From NCBI RefSeq assembly GCF_030332225.1, contig NZ_JAOWIF010000031.1, positions 310,001-374,000 of the forward strand: DNA of 64,000 nt, read 5' to 3'. This document shows, piece by piece, positions 1 through 9,428 of this stretch (its first letter is position 1; each line of letters begins with the position of its first letter). The notes under the pieces were generated by a model. That model made no database searches, was not told the origin of the DNA, and saw only the letters and a program-made list of their open reading frames with translations. The position numbers were made by a program, and so were the translations under genes. The stretch is from Citrobacter sp. Cu233. GTDB lineage: Bacteria > Pseudomonadota > Gammaproteobacteria > Enterobacterales > Enterobacteriaceae.

Positions 1-1793
1 TGCTGGCGTTCTCTCGCGGTCGTTGGTCAGAAAATCTGTCCGCGACCGTGGGCGTCGGGTCGATTGGCCTGGCGGCGCTGGTAACCGCGTTTGTTGGCGT
101 TGACTTCTTTGCTAATGGCCAGCAGGCCTACAGCCAGCCACTGTGGACGTGGATGTCCGTCGGTGATTTCAACATCGGTTTCAACCTGGTGCTGGACGGC
201 TTGTCGCTGACCATGCTTTCCGTGGTAACCGGTGTCGGTTTCCTGATCCACATGTTCGCCTCCTGGTATATGCGCGGAGAGGAGGGATACTCTCGTTTCT
301 TCGCCTACACCAACCTGTTTATCGCCAGCATGGTGGTTCTGGTGCTGGCGGATAACCTGCTGCTGATGTATCTCGGCTGGGAAGGCGTGGGCCTGTGCTC
401 CTATCTGCTGATCGGTTTCTATTATACCGATCCGAAGAATGGCGCAGCGGCAATGAAAGCCTTCGTGGTAACCCGTGTCGGTGACGTATTCCTCGCCTTC
501 GCACTGTTTATCCTCTACAACGAGCTGGGTACGCTGAACTTCCGCGAAATGGTGGAACTGGCGCCTGCGCACTTTGCAGACGGTAACAATATGCTGATGT
601 GGGCAACCCTGATGCTGCTGGGCGGTGCGGTGGGTAAATCAGCACAGCTGCCGTTGCAGACCTGGCTTGCAGACGCGATGGCAGGCCCGACGCCTGTCTC
701 TGCGCTGATCCACGCCGCAACGATGGTTACCGCCGGTGTTTACCTGATTGCACGCACCCACGGTCTGTTCCTGATGACCCCGGAAATTCTGCATCTGGTA
801 GGGATTATTGGTGCTATCACGCTGGTGCTGGCGGGTTTTGCCGCACTGGTACAGACCGACATCAAACGTGTGCTCGCTTACTCCACCATGAGCCAGATTG
901 GCTACATGTTCCTGGCGCTTGGCGTACAGGCATGGGATGCGGCGATTTTCCACCTGATGACGCACGCCTTCTTTAAAGCGCTGCTGTTCCTGGCATCCGG
1001 CTCGGTTATCCTGGCCTGCCACCACGAACAGAACATCTTCAAGATGGGCGGCCTGCGTAAGTCTATTCCGCTGGTGTATCTCTGCTTCCTGATTGGTGGC
1101 GCGGCGTTGTCGGCTCTGCCGCTGATTACCGCAGGCTTCTTCAGTAAGGATGAGATCCTGGCCGGAGCGATGGCGAACGGTCATATCAATCTGATGGTTG
1201 CAGGTCTGGTCGGTGCGTTCATGACCTCTTTGTATACCTTCCGTATGATTTTCATCGTGTTCCACGGTAAAGAACAAATTCGCGCTCACGCAGGGAAGGG
1301 GATTACCCATCATCTGCCGCTGATTGTGCTGATGATCCTGTCCACCTTTGTTGGTGCGCTGATTGTGCCTCCGCTGCAGGGTGTACTGCCTGCAACGACT
1401 GAGCTTGAGCATGGTCGTGTTATGACGCTGGAAATTACCTCCGGTATCGTCGCGATTGCGGGCATCCTGATCGCAGCATGGCTGTGGCTGGGTAAACGTA
1501 CGTTGGTGACGTCGATTGCCAACAGTGCGCCGGGCCGTCTGCTGGGGACCTGGTGGTATAACGCCTGGGGCTTTGACTGGCTGTACGACAAAGTGTTCGT
1601 TAAGCCGTTCCTCGGCATCGCCTGGCTGCTGAAACGCGATCCGCTGAACGCAATGATGAACATCCCGGCTATCCTTTCCCGCTTTGCAGGTAAAGGTCTG
1701 CTGTTAAGCGAGAACGGCTATCTGCGTTGGTATGTGGCATCAATGAGCATCGGCGCTGTCGTTGTGCTGGCACTGTTGATGGTACTGCGTTGA
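1..1793 (+). CDS. nuoL: NADH-quinone oxidoreductase subunit L, 5' end outside window
   Basis: This is an antiporter-like membrane subunit of respiratory complex I (ND5 family), one of the proton-pumping channels at the distal end of the membrane arm. The reading frame is open from base 3; about 17 residues lie upstream of the window, giving 613 aa in total, the E. coli length. The sequence is a string of hydrophobic helices. It includes the conserved GGAVGKSAQLPL segment, whose Lys corresponds to Lys229 of E. coli and is a key residue in proton translocation. The C-terminal part carries the long lateral helix region typical of NuoL. nuoM and nuoN follow in the same direction, as in the standard 13-gene nuo operon. 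Confidence 0.97.
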   Translation, partial: LAFSRGRWSENLSATVGVGSIGLAALVTAFVGVDFFANGQQAYSQPLWTWMSVGDFNIGFNLVLDGLSLTMLSVVTGVGFLIHMFASWYMRGEEGYSRFFAYTNLFIASMVVLVLADNLLLMYLGWEGVGLCSYLLIGFYYTDPKNGAAAMKAFVVTRVGDVFLAFALFILYNELGTLNFREMVELAPAHFADGNNMLMWATLMLLGGAVGKSAQLPLQTWLADAMAGPTPVSALIHAATMVTAGVYLIARTHGLFLMTPEILHLVGIIGAITLVLAGFAALVQTDIKRVLAYSTMSQIGYMFLALGVQAWDAAIFHLMTHAFFKALLFLASGSVILACHHEQNIFKMGGLRKSIPLVYLCFLIGGAALSALPLITAGFFSKDEILAGAMANGHINLMVAGLVGAFMTSLYTFRMIFIVFHGKEQIRAHAGKGITHHLPLIVLMILSTFVGALIVPPLQGVLPATTELEHGRVMTLEITSGIVAIAGILIAAWLWLGKRTLVTSIANSAPGRLLGTWWYNAWGFDWLYDKVFVKPFLGIAWLLKRDPLNAMMNIPAILSRFAGKGLLLSENGYLRWYVASMSIGAVVVLALLMVLR

Positions 1794-1889
1794 GTTTGAG
1801 GGTTGGTATTGTGCCCGACACAACAAACCCAAAGAGAATTATTAAAATTCGTTGAAAATCAGGTCCAAAAGGACAGGCGTTATCGGCGA

Positions 1890-2000
1890 AGTCAGAGTGG
1901 ACACCGCCTGCGCACAGCAACCGGAGCGTACTGAAGTACGTGAAGGTTGCGAGCACAGCCGGGGTTCGCTATGACGAGTGAGATAGCCTGAACGGGACTT
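1890..2000. repeat. Imperfect palindromic intergenic element between nuoL and nuoM
   Basis: The nuoL-nuoM gap is 228 bp, long for two genes of one operon. It contains nested inverted repeats around GCGTACTGAAGTACGT (about 1925-1940), flanked by GCAACC and GGTTGC. The pattern resembles the dispersed boxC/RSA-type palindromes of enterobacterial intergenic regions, named from memory only. It would fold in the nuo transcript and could set stability or relative expression of distal genes. No open reading frame of interest lies in it. Confidence 0.5.
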
Positions 2001-2021
2001 AAACAAGGAACAAAGATCACC

Positions 2022-3551
2022 ATGTTATTACCTTGGTTGATATTAATCCCTTTCATCGGTGGCTTCCTGTGCTGGCAGACCGAACGCTTTGGCGTGAAGG
2101 TGCCGCGCTGGATAGCGCTGATTACCATGGGACTGACGCTGGCGCTTGGTCTGCAACTGTGGTTGCAGGGCGGCTATTCACTGACGCAATCCGCTGGCAT
2201 TCCGCAGTGGCAGTCTGAGTTTATCCTGCCGTGGATCCCGCGTTTCGGCATCTCTATTCACTTAGCAATCGACGGTTTATCGCTGCTGATGGTAGTGCTG
2301 ACTGGTCTGCTCGGTGTTCTGGCGGTACTGTGCTCCTGGAATGAAATCGAAAAATACCAGGGCTTCTTCCACCTGAACCTGATGTGGATTCTGGGCGGCG
2401 TGATCGGCGTGTTCCTTGCCATCGACATGTTCCTGTTCTTCTTCTTCTGGGAAATGATGCTGGTGCCGATGTACTTCCTGATCGCGCTGTGGGGGCATAA
2501 AGCCTCTGACGGTAAAACGCGTATCACGGCGGCAACCAAGTTCTTCATTTACACCCAGGCGAGTGGTCTGGTGATGTTGATTGCCATCCTGGCGCTGGTG
2601 TTTGTGCACTACAAAGCCACTGGCGTCTGGACTTTCAACTACGAAGAACTGCTGAATACCCCGATGTCCCACGGTGTGGAATATCTGCTGATGCTGGGCT
2701 TCTTCATCGCTTTTGCGGTGAAAATGCCGGTGGTTCCGCTGCACGGCTGGTTGCCGGACGCGCACTCCCAGGCACCGACCGCAGGTTCCGTTGACCTGGC
2801 GGGGATCTTGCTGAAAACCGCAGCCTACGGTCTGCTGCGCTTCTCTCTGCCGCTGTTCCCGAACGCGTCGGCGGAGTTCGCACCTATCGCGATGTGGCTC
2901 GGCGTTATCGGTATCTTCTACGGTGCGTGGATGGCCTTTAATCAGTACGATATCAAACGTCTGATTGCCTACACCTCGGTATCGCACATGGGCTTCGTAC
3001 TGATTGCTATCTACACGGGCAGCCAGCTGGCGTACCAGGGTGCGGTTATCCAGATGATCGCTCACGGTCTGTCCGCAGCCGGTCTGTTCATTCTGTGTGG
3101 GCAGTTATACGAACGTCTGCATACGCGTGATATGCGTATGATGGGCGGCCTGTGGGGCAAAATGAAATGGTTGCCTGCACTGTCCATGTTCTTCGCCGTT
3201 TGTACGCTGGGTATGCCGGGTACAGGTAACTTTGTTGGCGAATTCATGATTCTGTTCGGCAGCTACCAGGTGGTTCCGGTCATTACGGTGATCTCAACCT
3301 TTGGTCTGGTGTTTGCTTCTGTATACTCGCTGGCGATGCTGCATCGCGCTTACTTTGGTAAGGCGAAAAGCCAGATTGCCAGTGTTGAACTGCCAGGGAT
3401 GTCGCTGCGTGAGCTGTTTATCATCCTGTTGCTGGTCGTGCTTCTGGTACTGCTTGGCTTCTATCCGCAGCCGATTCTGGATACCTCGCATTCTGCGATG
3501 AGCAACATCCAGCAGTGGTTTGTTAATTCCGTTACTACTACAAGGCCGTAA
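2022..3551 (+). CDS. nuoM: NADH-quinone oxidoreductase subunit M
   Basis: Second antiporter-like membrane subunit of complex I (ND4 family). It is 509 aa, the same as E. coli NuoM. It consists almost entirely of transmembrane helices and contains the conserved FFWEMMLVPMY segment, with the essential helix-5 Glu (Glu144 in E. coli), and the VPLHGWLPDAHSQAP segment of the quinone-oxidoreductase/antiporter family. The start is chosen at the ATG preceded by an AAGGA ribosome-binding site. The gene ends 6 bp before nuoN. Confidence 0.98.
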   Translation: MLLPWLILIPFIGGFLCWQTERFGVKVPRWIALITMGLTLALGLQLWLQGGYSLTQSAGIPQWQSEFILPWIPRFGISIHLAIDGLSLLMVVLTGLLGVLAVLCSWNEIEKYQGFFHLNLMWILGGVIGVFLAIDMFLFFFFWEMMLVPMYFLIALWGHKASDGKTRITAATKFFIYTQASGLVMLIAILALVFVHYKATGVWTFNYEELLNTPMSHGVEYLLMLGFFIAFAVKMPVVPLHGWLPDAHSQAPTAGSVDLAGILLKTAAYGLLRFSLPLFPNASAEFAPIAMWLGVIGIFYGAWMAFNQYDIKRLIAYTSVSHMGFVLIAIYTGSQLAYQGAVIQMIAHGLSAAGLFILCGQLYERLHTRDMRMMGGLWGKMKWLPALSMFFAVCTLGMPGTGNFVGEFMILFGSYQVVPVITVISTFGLVFASVYSLAMLHRAYFGKAKSQIASVELPGMSLRELFIILLLVVLLVLLGFYPQPILDTSHSAMSNIQQWFVNSVTTTRP

Positions 3552-3557
3552 ATCGCC

Positions 3558-5015
3558 ATGACAATAACTCCACAACACCTGATTGCGCTGCTACCGCTGC
3601 TGATCGTCGGCTTGACGGTGGTGGTTGTGATGCTCTCCATTGCGTGGCGACGCAATCACTTCCTCAATGCCACGCTGTCGGTCATTGGTCTTAACGCCGC
3701 GCTGGTTTCGCTCTGGTTTGTTGGCCAGGCGGGCGCCATGGACGTCACCCCGCTGATGCGGGTCGACGGTTTCGCCATGCTCTATACCGGGTTGGTACTG
3801 CTGGCGAGTCTTGCTACCTGTACCTTTGCTTACCCATGGCTGGAAGGCTACGACGACAACCGGGAAGAGTTCTACCTGCTGGTGCTGATTGCCGCACTGG
3901 GTGGAATTCTGCTTGCCAATGCTAACCATCTGGCAGCGCTGTTCCTCGGTATCGAACTGATCTCTTTGCCGCTGTTTGGCCTGGTCGGTTATGCCTTCCG
4001 TCAGAAACGTTCACTGGAAGCCAGTATCAAATACACCATCCTGTCTGCCGCAGCGTCTTCCTTCCTGCTGTTCGGTATGGCGCTGGTGTATGCACAGTCC
4101 GGCAACCTGTCGTTCGTTGCACTTGGTAAGAGCCTCGGCGACGGCATGCTGCATGAGCCGCTGCTGTTGGCTGGCTTCGGTCTGATGATCGTGGGTCTGG
4201 GCTTCAAACTTTCACTGGTGCCGTTCCACCTGTGGACGCCAGACGTATACCAGGGTGCTCCGGCCCCGGTTTCCACCTTCCTGGCGACGGCGAGCAAAAT
4301 CGCTATCTTCGGCGTGGTGATGCGTCTGTTCCTGTACGCGCCGGTTGGTGACAGCGAAGCGGTACGTATTGTGCTGGGTGTGATTGCCTTCGCGTCCATC
4401 ATCTTCGGTAACCTGATGGCGCTGAGCCAGACCAACATTAAGCGTCTGCTCGGTTACTCTTCTATCTCTCACCTCGGCTATCTGCTGGTGGCGCTGATTG
4501 CCCTGCAAAGCGGCGAGATGTCGATGGAAGCGGTAGGCGTGTATCTGGCCGGTTATCTGTTCAGCAGCCTCGGCGCGTTCGGTGTGGTCAGCCTGATGTC
4601 CAGCCCGTATCGTGGTCCGGATGCTGATTCACTGTTCTCCTACCGTGGTCTGTTCTGGCATCGCCCGATCCTTGCGGCAGTGATGACGGTGATGATGCTG
4701 TCTCTGGCCGGTATCCCGATGACGCTGGGCTTTATCGGTAAGTTCTACGTACTGGCTGTCGGTGTACAGGCTAACCTGTGGTGGCTGGTTGCCGCGGTGG
4801 TGGTCGGTTCCGCGATTGGTTTGTACTATTACCTGCGCGTTGCTGTGAGCCTGTACCTGAGCGCACCACAGCAACTGAACCGCGATGCACCGTCTAACTG
4901 GCAGTACAGCGCTGGCGGTATCGTGGTGTTGATCTCTGCTCTGCTGGTTCTGATCCTCGGTGTCTATCCGCAACCGCTGATCAGCATCGTGCAGCTGGCA
5001 GCGCCGCTGATGTAA
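3558..5015 (+). CDS. nuoN: NADH-quinone oxidoreductase subunit N
   Basis: Third antiporter-like subunit of complex I (ND2 family), 485 aa as in E. coli. It is a polytopic membrane protein with the family signature [18 protein letters not shown]. It is the last gene of the nuo operon and is closed by a strong terminator shared with the convergent cheV. Its C-terminus, [19 protein letters not shown], matters here because a degenerate copy of this tail recurs at about 11177-11206 inside the men island. Confidence 0.98.
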   Translation: MTITPQHLIALLPLLIVGLTVVVVMLSIAWRRNHFLNATLSVIGLNAALVSLWFVGQAGAMDVTPLMRVDGFAMLYTGLVLLASLATCTFAYPWLEGYDDNREEFYLLVLIAALGGILLANANHLAALFLGIELISLPLFGLVGYAFRQKRSLEASIKYTILSAAASSFLLFGMALVYAQSGNLSFVALGKSLGDGMLHEPLLLAGFGLMIVGLGFKLSLVPFHLWTPDVYQGAPAPVSTFLATASKIAIFGVVMRLFLYAPVGDSEAVRIVLGVIAFASIIFGNLMALSQTNIKRLLGYSSISHLGYLLVALIALQSGEMSMEAVGVYLAGYLFSSLGAFGVVSLMSSPYRGPDADSLFSYRGLFWHRPILAAVMTVMMLSLAGIPMTLGFIGKFYVLAVGVQANLWWLVAAVVVGSAIGLYYYLRVAVSLYLSAPQQLNRDAPSNWQYSAGGIVVLISALLVLILGVYPQPLISIVQLAAPLM

Positions 5016-5030
5016 GCGACACGCTGAAAC

Positions 5031-5058
5031 GAAAAAACCCGCCTCGGCGGGTTTTTTT
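5031..5058. terminator. Bidirectional rho-independent terminator, nuoN/cheV
   Basis: AAACCCGCC and GGCGGGTTT form a GC-rich hairpin with a tiny loop, flanked by an A-tract on the left and a T-tract on the right. It can end transcription of both nuoN (+) and cheV (-). Confidence 0.92.
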
Positions 5059-5073
5059 ATGGGGGCAAAGCTA

Positions 5074-6078
5074 TCAGGCGGAAAGCTGGCGGCTCACCAA
5101 AGGACCACTAACATCTTTTGCTGCACGATCCATCACTTCCTGAATAACAGAAGATAATTCGTTGACCTCGAATTTAGCCACGTAGCCATCTGCTTTCACT
5201 CGGCGAACGTGATCTTCGTTGGCGCTACCGGAAAGTGAAGAGTGGATAACAACCGGGATCTTCTTCAGACGTTCGTCGGTTTTTATCTTACGGGTCAGTG
5301 TGAAACCGTCCATCTCTGGCATTTCCAGATCGGTCAGCACCAGGGCGATTTTCTCACTGATTGGCTTACCTTCCGCTTGTGCCTCTTCGGAGAGTTGCTG
5401 AATTTTGTCCCAGGCATCTTTGCCCGTGACATGCATCAGATGCGGAATTTCCATCGCGTTCAGTCCTTTCTCCAGCATCGCCCTGGCAACTTTGGAGTCT
5501 TCCGCAACAATGGCCACCGCACCCGGCGTGATATTGAATTTGCTGGTTTTCAGGTCGGTTGCACGTAAATCGTGGTTGGACGGCACAATGTCATACAGGA
5601 TCTGTTCGACATCAAGCACCAGCGCCAAATTGTTGGTTTCTTTGTCGTCGTCCAGACAAGCAATACTGGTGATGTAGCGACCATTGACGGCTTTCTCAGC
5701 AGTGTGCACCTGCTGCCAGTCGAGGCGCATAATGTTCTCTACTGACTCCACCGCAAACGCCTGTACGCTGCGGGCGTACTCTGTGATCAACAGGATATTA
5801 AGCCCGGTTTCAGGTTTACACCCGGCGACAGCAGGCAGGTCGATCACCGGGATCACCTGGTCCCGGATATTCACCATGCCTAACAGCGGAGCCTTCATGC
5901 CGGCAGGGCGGGTAAATGTTGGCATCGGAACGATTTCACGGAGTTTGAAAACGTTGATGCCAAACAGCTCTGATTTCTGCTCTTCAACCGACTTGCCGAG
6001 GCGAAACAGCAGCAGCTCAAAGCGGTTAGACAAGGTAAGATTGGTCCTGTCATCAATATCTTTCTGGAAATTGTTCAT
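5074..6078 (-). CDS. cheV: Chemotaxis coupling protein CheV
   Basis: Cytoplasmic chemotaxis adaptor of 334 aa. An N-terminal CheW-like domain (about residues 30-170) couples receptors to CheA. A C-terminal response-regulator receiver domain (about 195-320) follows, with the phosphoacceptor Asp in LTDLEMPEMDG, the Thr/Ser position in VIHSSLSG and the conserved Lys near YVAKFEV. The start is set at MNNFQKDID because a GAGGAC ribosome-binding site precedes it; a longer upstream frame lacks family similarity. The gene is present here in Salmonella and Citrobacter but absent from E. coli K-12. It stands alone, convergent with nuoN, 64 bp from the rnz stop. Confidence 0.93.
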   Translation of the reverse strand: MNNFQKDIDDRTNLTLSNRFELLLFRLGKSVEEQKSELFGINVFKLREIVPMPTFTRPAGMKAPLLGMVNIRDQVIPVIDLPAVAGCKPETGLNILLITEYARSVQAFAVESVENIMRLDWQQVHTAEKAVNGRYITSIACLDDDKETNNLALVLDVEQILYDIVPSNHDLRATDLKTSKFNITPGAVAIVAEDSKVARAMLEKGLNAMEIPHLMHVTGKDAWDKIQQLSEEAQAEGKPISEKIALVLTDLEMPEMDGFTLTRKIKTDERLKKIPVVIHSSLSGSANEDHVRRVKADGYVAKFEVNELSSVIQEVMDRAAKDVSGPLVSRQLSA

Positions 6079-6142
6079 CCTGTCCTCAGTGTGAAAGCCA
6101 GCCTTTCCACTGTTATCGGCACTGAGGCGGAAAAATAAAGCG

Positions 6143-7060
6143 TTAAACGGTGAAAATGGCGAAATCGTGAGCCAGTTCCGTTGCCGGGAACAGTGCTCTG
6201 CACTCTTCAAGTAACCGCTGGCAGCCTTTTGCATCGTAGCGTGAGCTGACGTGGGTCATGATGAGTCTGCCCACATCGGCGTCCCGTGCCAGCTGTGCGG
6301 CCTGACGGGTAGAACTGTGCCCCCGGCTGTTGGCCTTTTCTTCCATAGAGGCGTCCAGCGTGGTTTCATGCACCATCACGTCCACCCCTTTTGCCAGTTC
6401 AATAGCGCTCGCACAGGGGCCGGTATCACCAAAAATGGCGACGGACTTTCCCTTAATTGCCGGGGCGAGAAAATCGGCCCCGTTAATTGTGCGCCCGTCT
6501 TCCAGCACGATCGTTTTTCCCGCTTTGAGATCCTGAAAACAAGGGCCTGGTTTAACGCCCGCCGCTTTGAGCGCGTTGGCATCAAGCGCGCCGGGTTTGT
6601 CGTGTTCTTCAACACGAAAACCGTAGCACTCCAGCGGATGTTCCAGTCGAAACGCGGTCACTTTACGCAGGCCATCGTCGAGAATCTCCCCGGCGGTGAT
6701 TTCTACAATATCCAGCGGGTAATCGGTCCAGGAACCGCTTAGTCGCAGGGCTGTCTCGGTAAATTCCCGTAATCCTTTCGGACCGTAAAGCGTCAGCGGC
6801 TGGACGTTCCCCGCCATTGAACGGCTGCACAGCAGCCCTGGCAAACCAAAAAGGTGATCGCCATGCAGATGACTGATAAAAATACGATCAAGTTTGCCCG
6901 GGTTGAACGGGGTGCTAAGCATTTGATGCTGCGTCCCTTCGCCGCAATCAAAAAGCCACAAACCTGCCTGAGTCGGGTGTTGCAGATTCAGTAATATTGC
7001 CGTTACATTGCGAGAGCGTGTGGGAACTCCCGCAGACGTACCTAAAAATAGTAATTCCAT
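6143..7060 (-). CDS. rnz: Ribonuclease Z / RNase BN
   Basis: Metallo-beta-lactamase-fold ribonuclease that processes tRNA 3' ends (also called ElaC or RNase BN). It is 305 aa, the E. coli length. The zinc-binding motif HLHGDH is at residues 64-69, followed by further metal ligands in FGDTGP and the C-terminal ITHVSSRY-type block (here MTHVSSRY). It is divergent from elaA across a 67-bp gap. A decayed, diverged second copy lies at 18388-18815. Confidence 0.96.
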   Translation of the reverse strand: MELLFLGTSAGVPTRSRNVTAILLNLQHPTQAGLWLFDCGEGTQHQMLSTPFNPGKLDRIFISHLHGDHLFGLPGLLCSRSMAGNVQPLTLYGPKGLREFTETALRLSGSWTDYPLDIVEITAGEILDDGLRKVTAFRLEHPLECYGFRVEEHDKPGALDANALKAAGVKPGPCFQDLKAGKTIVLEDGRTINGADFLAPAIKGKSVAIFGDTGPCASAIELAKGVDVMVHETTLDASMEEKANSRGHSSTRQAAQLARDADVGRLIMTHVSSRYDAKGCQRLLEECRALFPATELAHDFAIFTV

Positions 7061-7127
7061 CTTTACGTTACACTTTTCGCCATCAATGAGGCAGGGTGTT
7101 CAGGTTATCACAACAAAGGGGCAGACA

Positions 7128-7589
7128 ATGATCCACTGGCAAGATCTCCATCATGCAAAGCTGAGTGTTCAGGAGCTGTATGCCATTCTTCAGCTTCGCT
7201 GCGCGGTATTTGTTGTTGAGCAACAATGTCCGTATCAGGACGTGGATGGCGACGACTTAGTCGGGGAGAACCGTCACATACTGGGATGGAACAATGATGA
7301 ACTGGTGGCGTATGCGAGGATTCTGAAAAGTGACGATGATCTGGAGCCAGTTGTAATTGGTCGGGTGATTGTAAGCGAAGCGCTACGCGGTGAAAAATTG
7401 GGGCAGCAGTTAATGACGAAAACGCTGGCATCCTGTACACAGCATTGGCCGCATAAGGCGTTATACCTGGGGGCTCAGGCGCATCTGCAATCGTTCTATG
7501 CGAGATTTGGTTTCGTTCCAGTCACGGAGATCTATGACGAAGATGGTATTCCACACATCGGTATGGCGCGTGAGGGGCATCAAGCGTAA
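7128..7589 (+). CDS. elaA: GNAT-family N-acetyltransferase ElaA
   Basis: Small cytoplasmic acetyltransferase-fold protein of 153 aa with unknown substrate. The acetyl-CoA binding region is seen as VIGRVIVSEALRGEKLGQQL, matching the R/Q-x-x-G-x-G/A pattern, and the C-terminal block YLGAQAHLQSFYARFGF is typical of the family. The start MIHWQDLHH is chosen over an in-frame upstream extension because it matches the E. coli start and length. A decayed second copy is at 18813-19126. Confidence 0.93.
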   Translation: MIHWQDLHHAKLSVQELYAILQLRCAVFVVEQQCPYQDVDGDDLVGENRHILGWNNDELVAYARILKSDDDLEPVVIGRVIVSEALRGEKLGQQLMTKTLASCTQHWPHKALYLGAQAHLQSFYARFGFVPVTEIYDEDGIPHIGMAREGHQA

Positions 7590-7642
7590 ACAGCCCCGGT
7601 CGTCTATAGTTAGCGGGTACGTCAATAGAAAGGGAGAATATA

Positions 7643-7948
7643 ATGTCTTTTCATTCTTACGAATCACGTATTGATGACGATTTGGAGTTGTTGAGCGAAA
7701 CGCTGGAAGAAGTGCTACGTTCTTCCGGCGATCCTGCAGACCAGAAATACCTTGAGTTGAAAGCGCGGGCTGAGCAGGCGTTAGAAGATGTGAGAAACCG
7801 CGTTAGTCACGCCTCTGACAGTTACTATTATCGTGCAAAGCAGGCTGTTTGCCGGGCAGATGACTATGTACACGAAAAACCCTGGCGTGGGATCGGCGTG
7901 GGGGCGACAGTCGGTTTAGTGATGGGATTATTGCTGGCACGGCGATAA
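7643..7948 (+). CDS. elaB: Tail-anchored stress protein ElaB (DUF883 family)
   Basis: Protein of 101 aa, like E. coli ElaB. A charged amphipathic helical N-terminal region (residues 5-75) is followed by a short C-terminal membrane anchor, GIGVGATVGLVMGLLLARR. Related YqjD/YgaM proteins bind ribosomes and attach to the inner membrane through this anchor. The gene has its own GGGAGA ribosome-binding site. It is the one gene of the rnz-menD block with no remnant in the duplicated copy near 19.1 kb. Confidence 0.93.
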   Translation: MSFHSYESRIDDDLELLSETLEEVLRSSGDPADQKYLELKARAEQALEDVRNRVSHASDSYYYRAKQAVCRADDYVHEKPWRGIGVGATVGLVMGLLLARR

Positions 7949-7974
7949 ATATAGCGCTGTCATCGCACTCCCTA

Positions 7975-8014
7975 TACGGGGGTACTGCTTTTTCTGCCCA
8001 GTACCCCGTATAAT
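7975..8014 (+). promoter_or_regulatory. Hairpin and TATAAT upstream of menF
   Basis: An inverted repeat (TACGGGGGTACTG / CAGTACCCCGTA) directly abuts a perfect TATAAT at 8009-8014. No good -35 hexamer is visible at 16-18 bp. The same arrangement (GTACTGC...GCAGTAC followed by TATAAT at 19189-19194) is kept in front of the diverged menF' copy, which suggests a conserved control element. The hairpin may also end elaB transcription. Confidence 0.5.
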
Positions 8015-8042
8015 GAGAGGTTTTTAACAGGGAGAGGTCCGC

Positions 8043-9341
8043 GTGTATTCAATCACTACTGCGCTGGAAAGTCTGATGCGCTTTTTGTCGCAAGAGATAC
8101 CGGCAGCACCTGGCATTCGTATTTACGACATCCCTTTCCCTCTGAATGACGCTTTTGACGCTTTAGGATGGCTGGCCAGCCAGCCCGTCTGGCCGCAGTT
8201 TTACTGGCAGCAACGTAACGGCGATGAAGAAGCCGCTGTGCTGGGCGCAGTTGCGACATTCTCCTCACTGGAATCCGCCCAACGGTTTTTACGCCAACAT
8301 GATAATTACCCCGAACTGCGCGTCTGGGGCCTGAATGCGTTTGAGCCGCAGCGCGGTAATTTATTGCTGCCTCGCCTGGAATGGCGACGCTGTGCCGGGG
8401 TTGCAACCTTACGACTACACCTGTATAGCGACGTGTCGTTGCGTGAAGATGCCGCGCAGGCCGCTGCGTTTATTTCAACACTTGCGCAGGTAAAACCGCT
8501 TCCCTCATTGCGTCTGATTTTGACGGGAGAGCAGCACTGGCCGGATAAAGACGGTTGGGTTCGCCTTATTGAGCTTGCCACGCAGACCATTGCTGAGGAA
8601 GAACTCGACAAAGTGGTGCTGGCGCGTGCGACCGATTTACAGTTCTCTCAGCCGGTGAACGCGGCGGCGGTTATGGCCTCCAGTCGTCGTTTAAATCTCA
8701 ACTGTTACCACTTCTATATGGCGTTTTCCGCCGAATCTGCTTTTCTTGGCTCTTCTCCTGAACGTCTGTACAGGCGGCGTGACACGGCACTGCGCACTGA
8801 AGCGTTGGCCGGAACCGTTGCCAATCATCCTGACGATCATCGCGCCTGGCAGCTTGGTGAATGGCTGATGAAGGACGATAAAAACCAGCGTGAGAACATG
8901 TTGGTGGTGGAAGATATTTGCCAACGGCTGCAGAACTGTACGCAAACCCTTGATGTCTTGCCTCCGCAGGTACTCAGACTGCGAAAAGTACAGCATCTTC
9001 GCCGCTGTATCTGGACTGCACTCAATCAGGCGGATGATACGCTCTGTCTGGTACAGCTACAGCCTACTGCAGCCGTAGCGGGTATTCCGCGCGAGCTGGC
9101 GCGTGAATTTATCCAACATAATGAACCCTTTGAACGCGAGTGGTATGCCGGTTCCGCGGGTTATCTTTCACTGCGTCAGAGCGAGTTTTGCGTGTCATTA
9201 CGTTCAGCGAAAATTAGCGCAAACGTAGTGCGCCTGTATGCCGGGGCGGGGATCGTGCGCGGTTCAGATCCTGAGCAAGAATGGCAAGAAATAGATAATA
9301 AAGCGGCAGGGTTACGTACTTTATTACAGATGGAAGGATAA
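8043..9341 (+). CDS. menF: Isochorismate synthase MenF
   Basis: Converts chorismate to isochorismate, the first step of menaquinone synthesis. It is 432 aa (E. coli 431) and a member of the chorismate-utilising (anthranilate synthase component I-like) family. Conserved blocks include ELDKVVLARAT with the catalytic Lys, LRTEALAGT, and the C-terminal YAGAGIVRGSDPEQEWQEI motif. The start is a GTG preceded by GGGAGAGG at proper spacing. It lies upstream of menD, as in E. coli. An internally deleted second copy is at 19195-19662. Confidence 0.95.
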   Translation: MYSITTALESLMRFLSQEIPAAPGIRIYDIPFPLNDAFDALGWLASQPVWPQFYWQQRNGDEEAAVLGAVATFSSLESAQRFLRQHDNYPELRVWGLNAFEPQRGNLLLPRLEWRRCAGVATLRLHLYSDVSLREDAAQAAAFISTLAQVKPLPSLRLILTGEQHWPDKDGWVRLIELATQTIAEEELDKVVLARATDLQFSQPVNAAAVMASSRRLNLNCYHFYMAFSAESAFLGSSPERLYRRRDTALRTEALAGTVANHPDDHRAWQLGEWLMKDDKNQRENMLVVEDICQRLQNCTQTLDVLPPQVLRLRKVQHLRRCIWTALNQADDTLCLVQLQPTAAVAGIPRELAREFIQHNEPFEREWYAGSAGYLSLRQSEFCVSLRSAKISANVVRLYAGAGIVRGSDPEQEWQEIDNKAAGLRTLLQMEG

Positions 9342-9428
9342 TGATTTCGTGTATATTCCCGACTCATATCAAAAATCCATTTATTCGATTCTTTATACTG
9401 TGTCGCAATATTGATACCGGACAATCTC

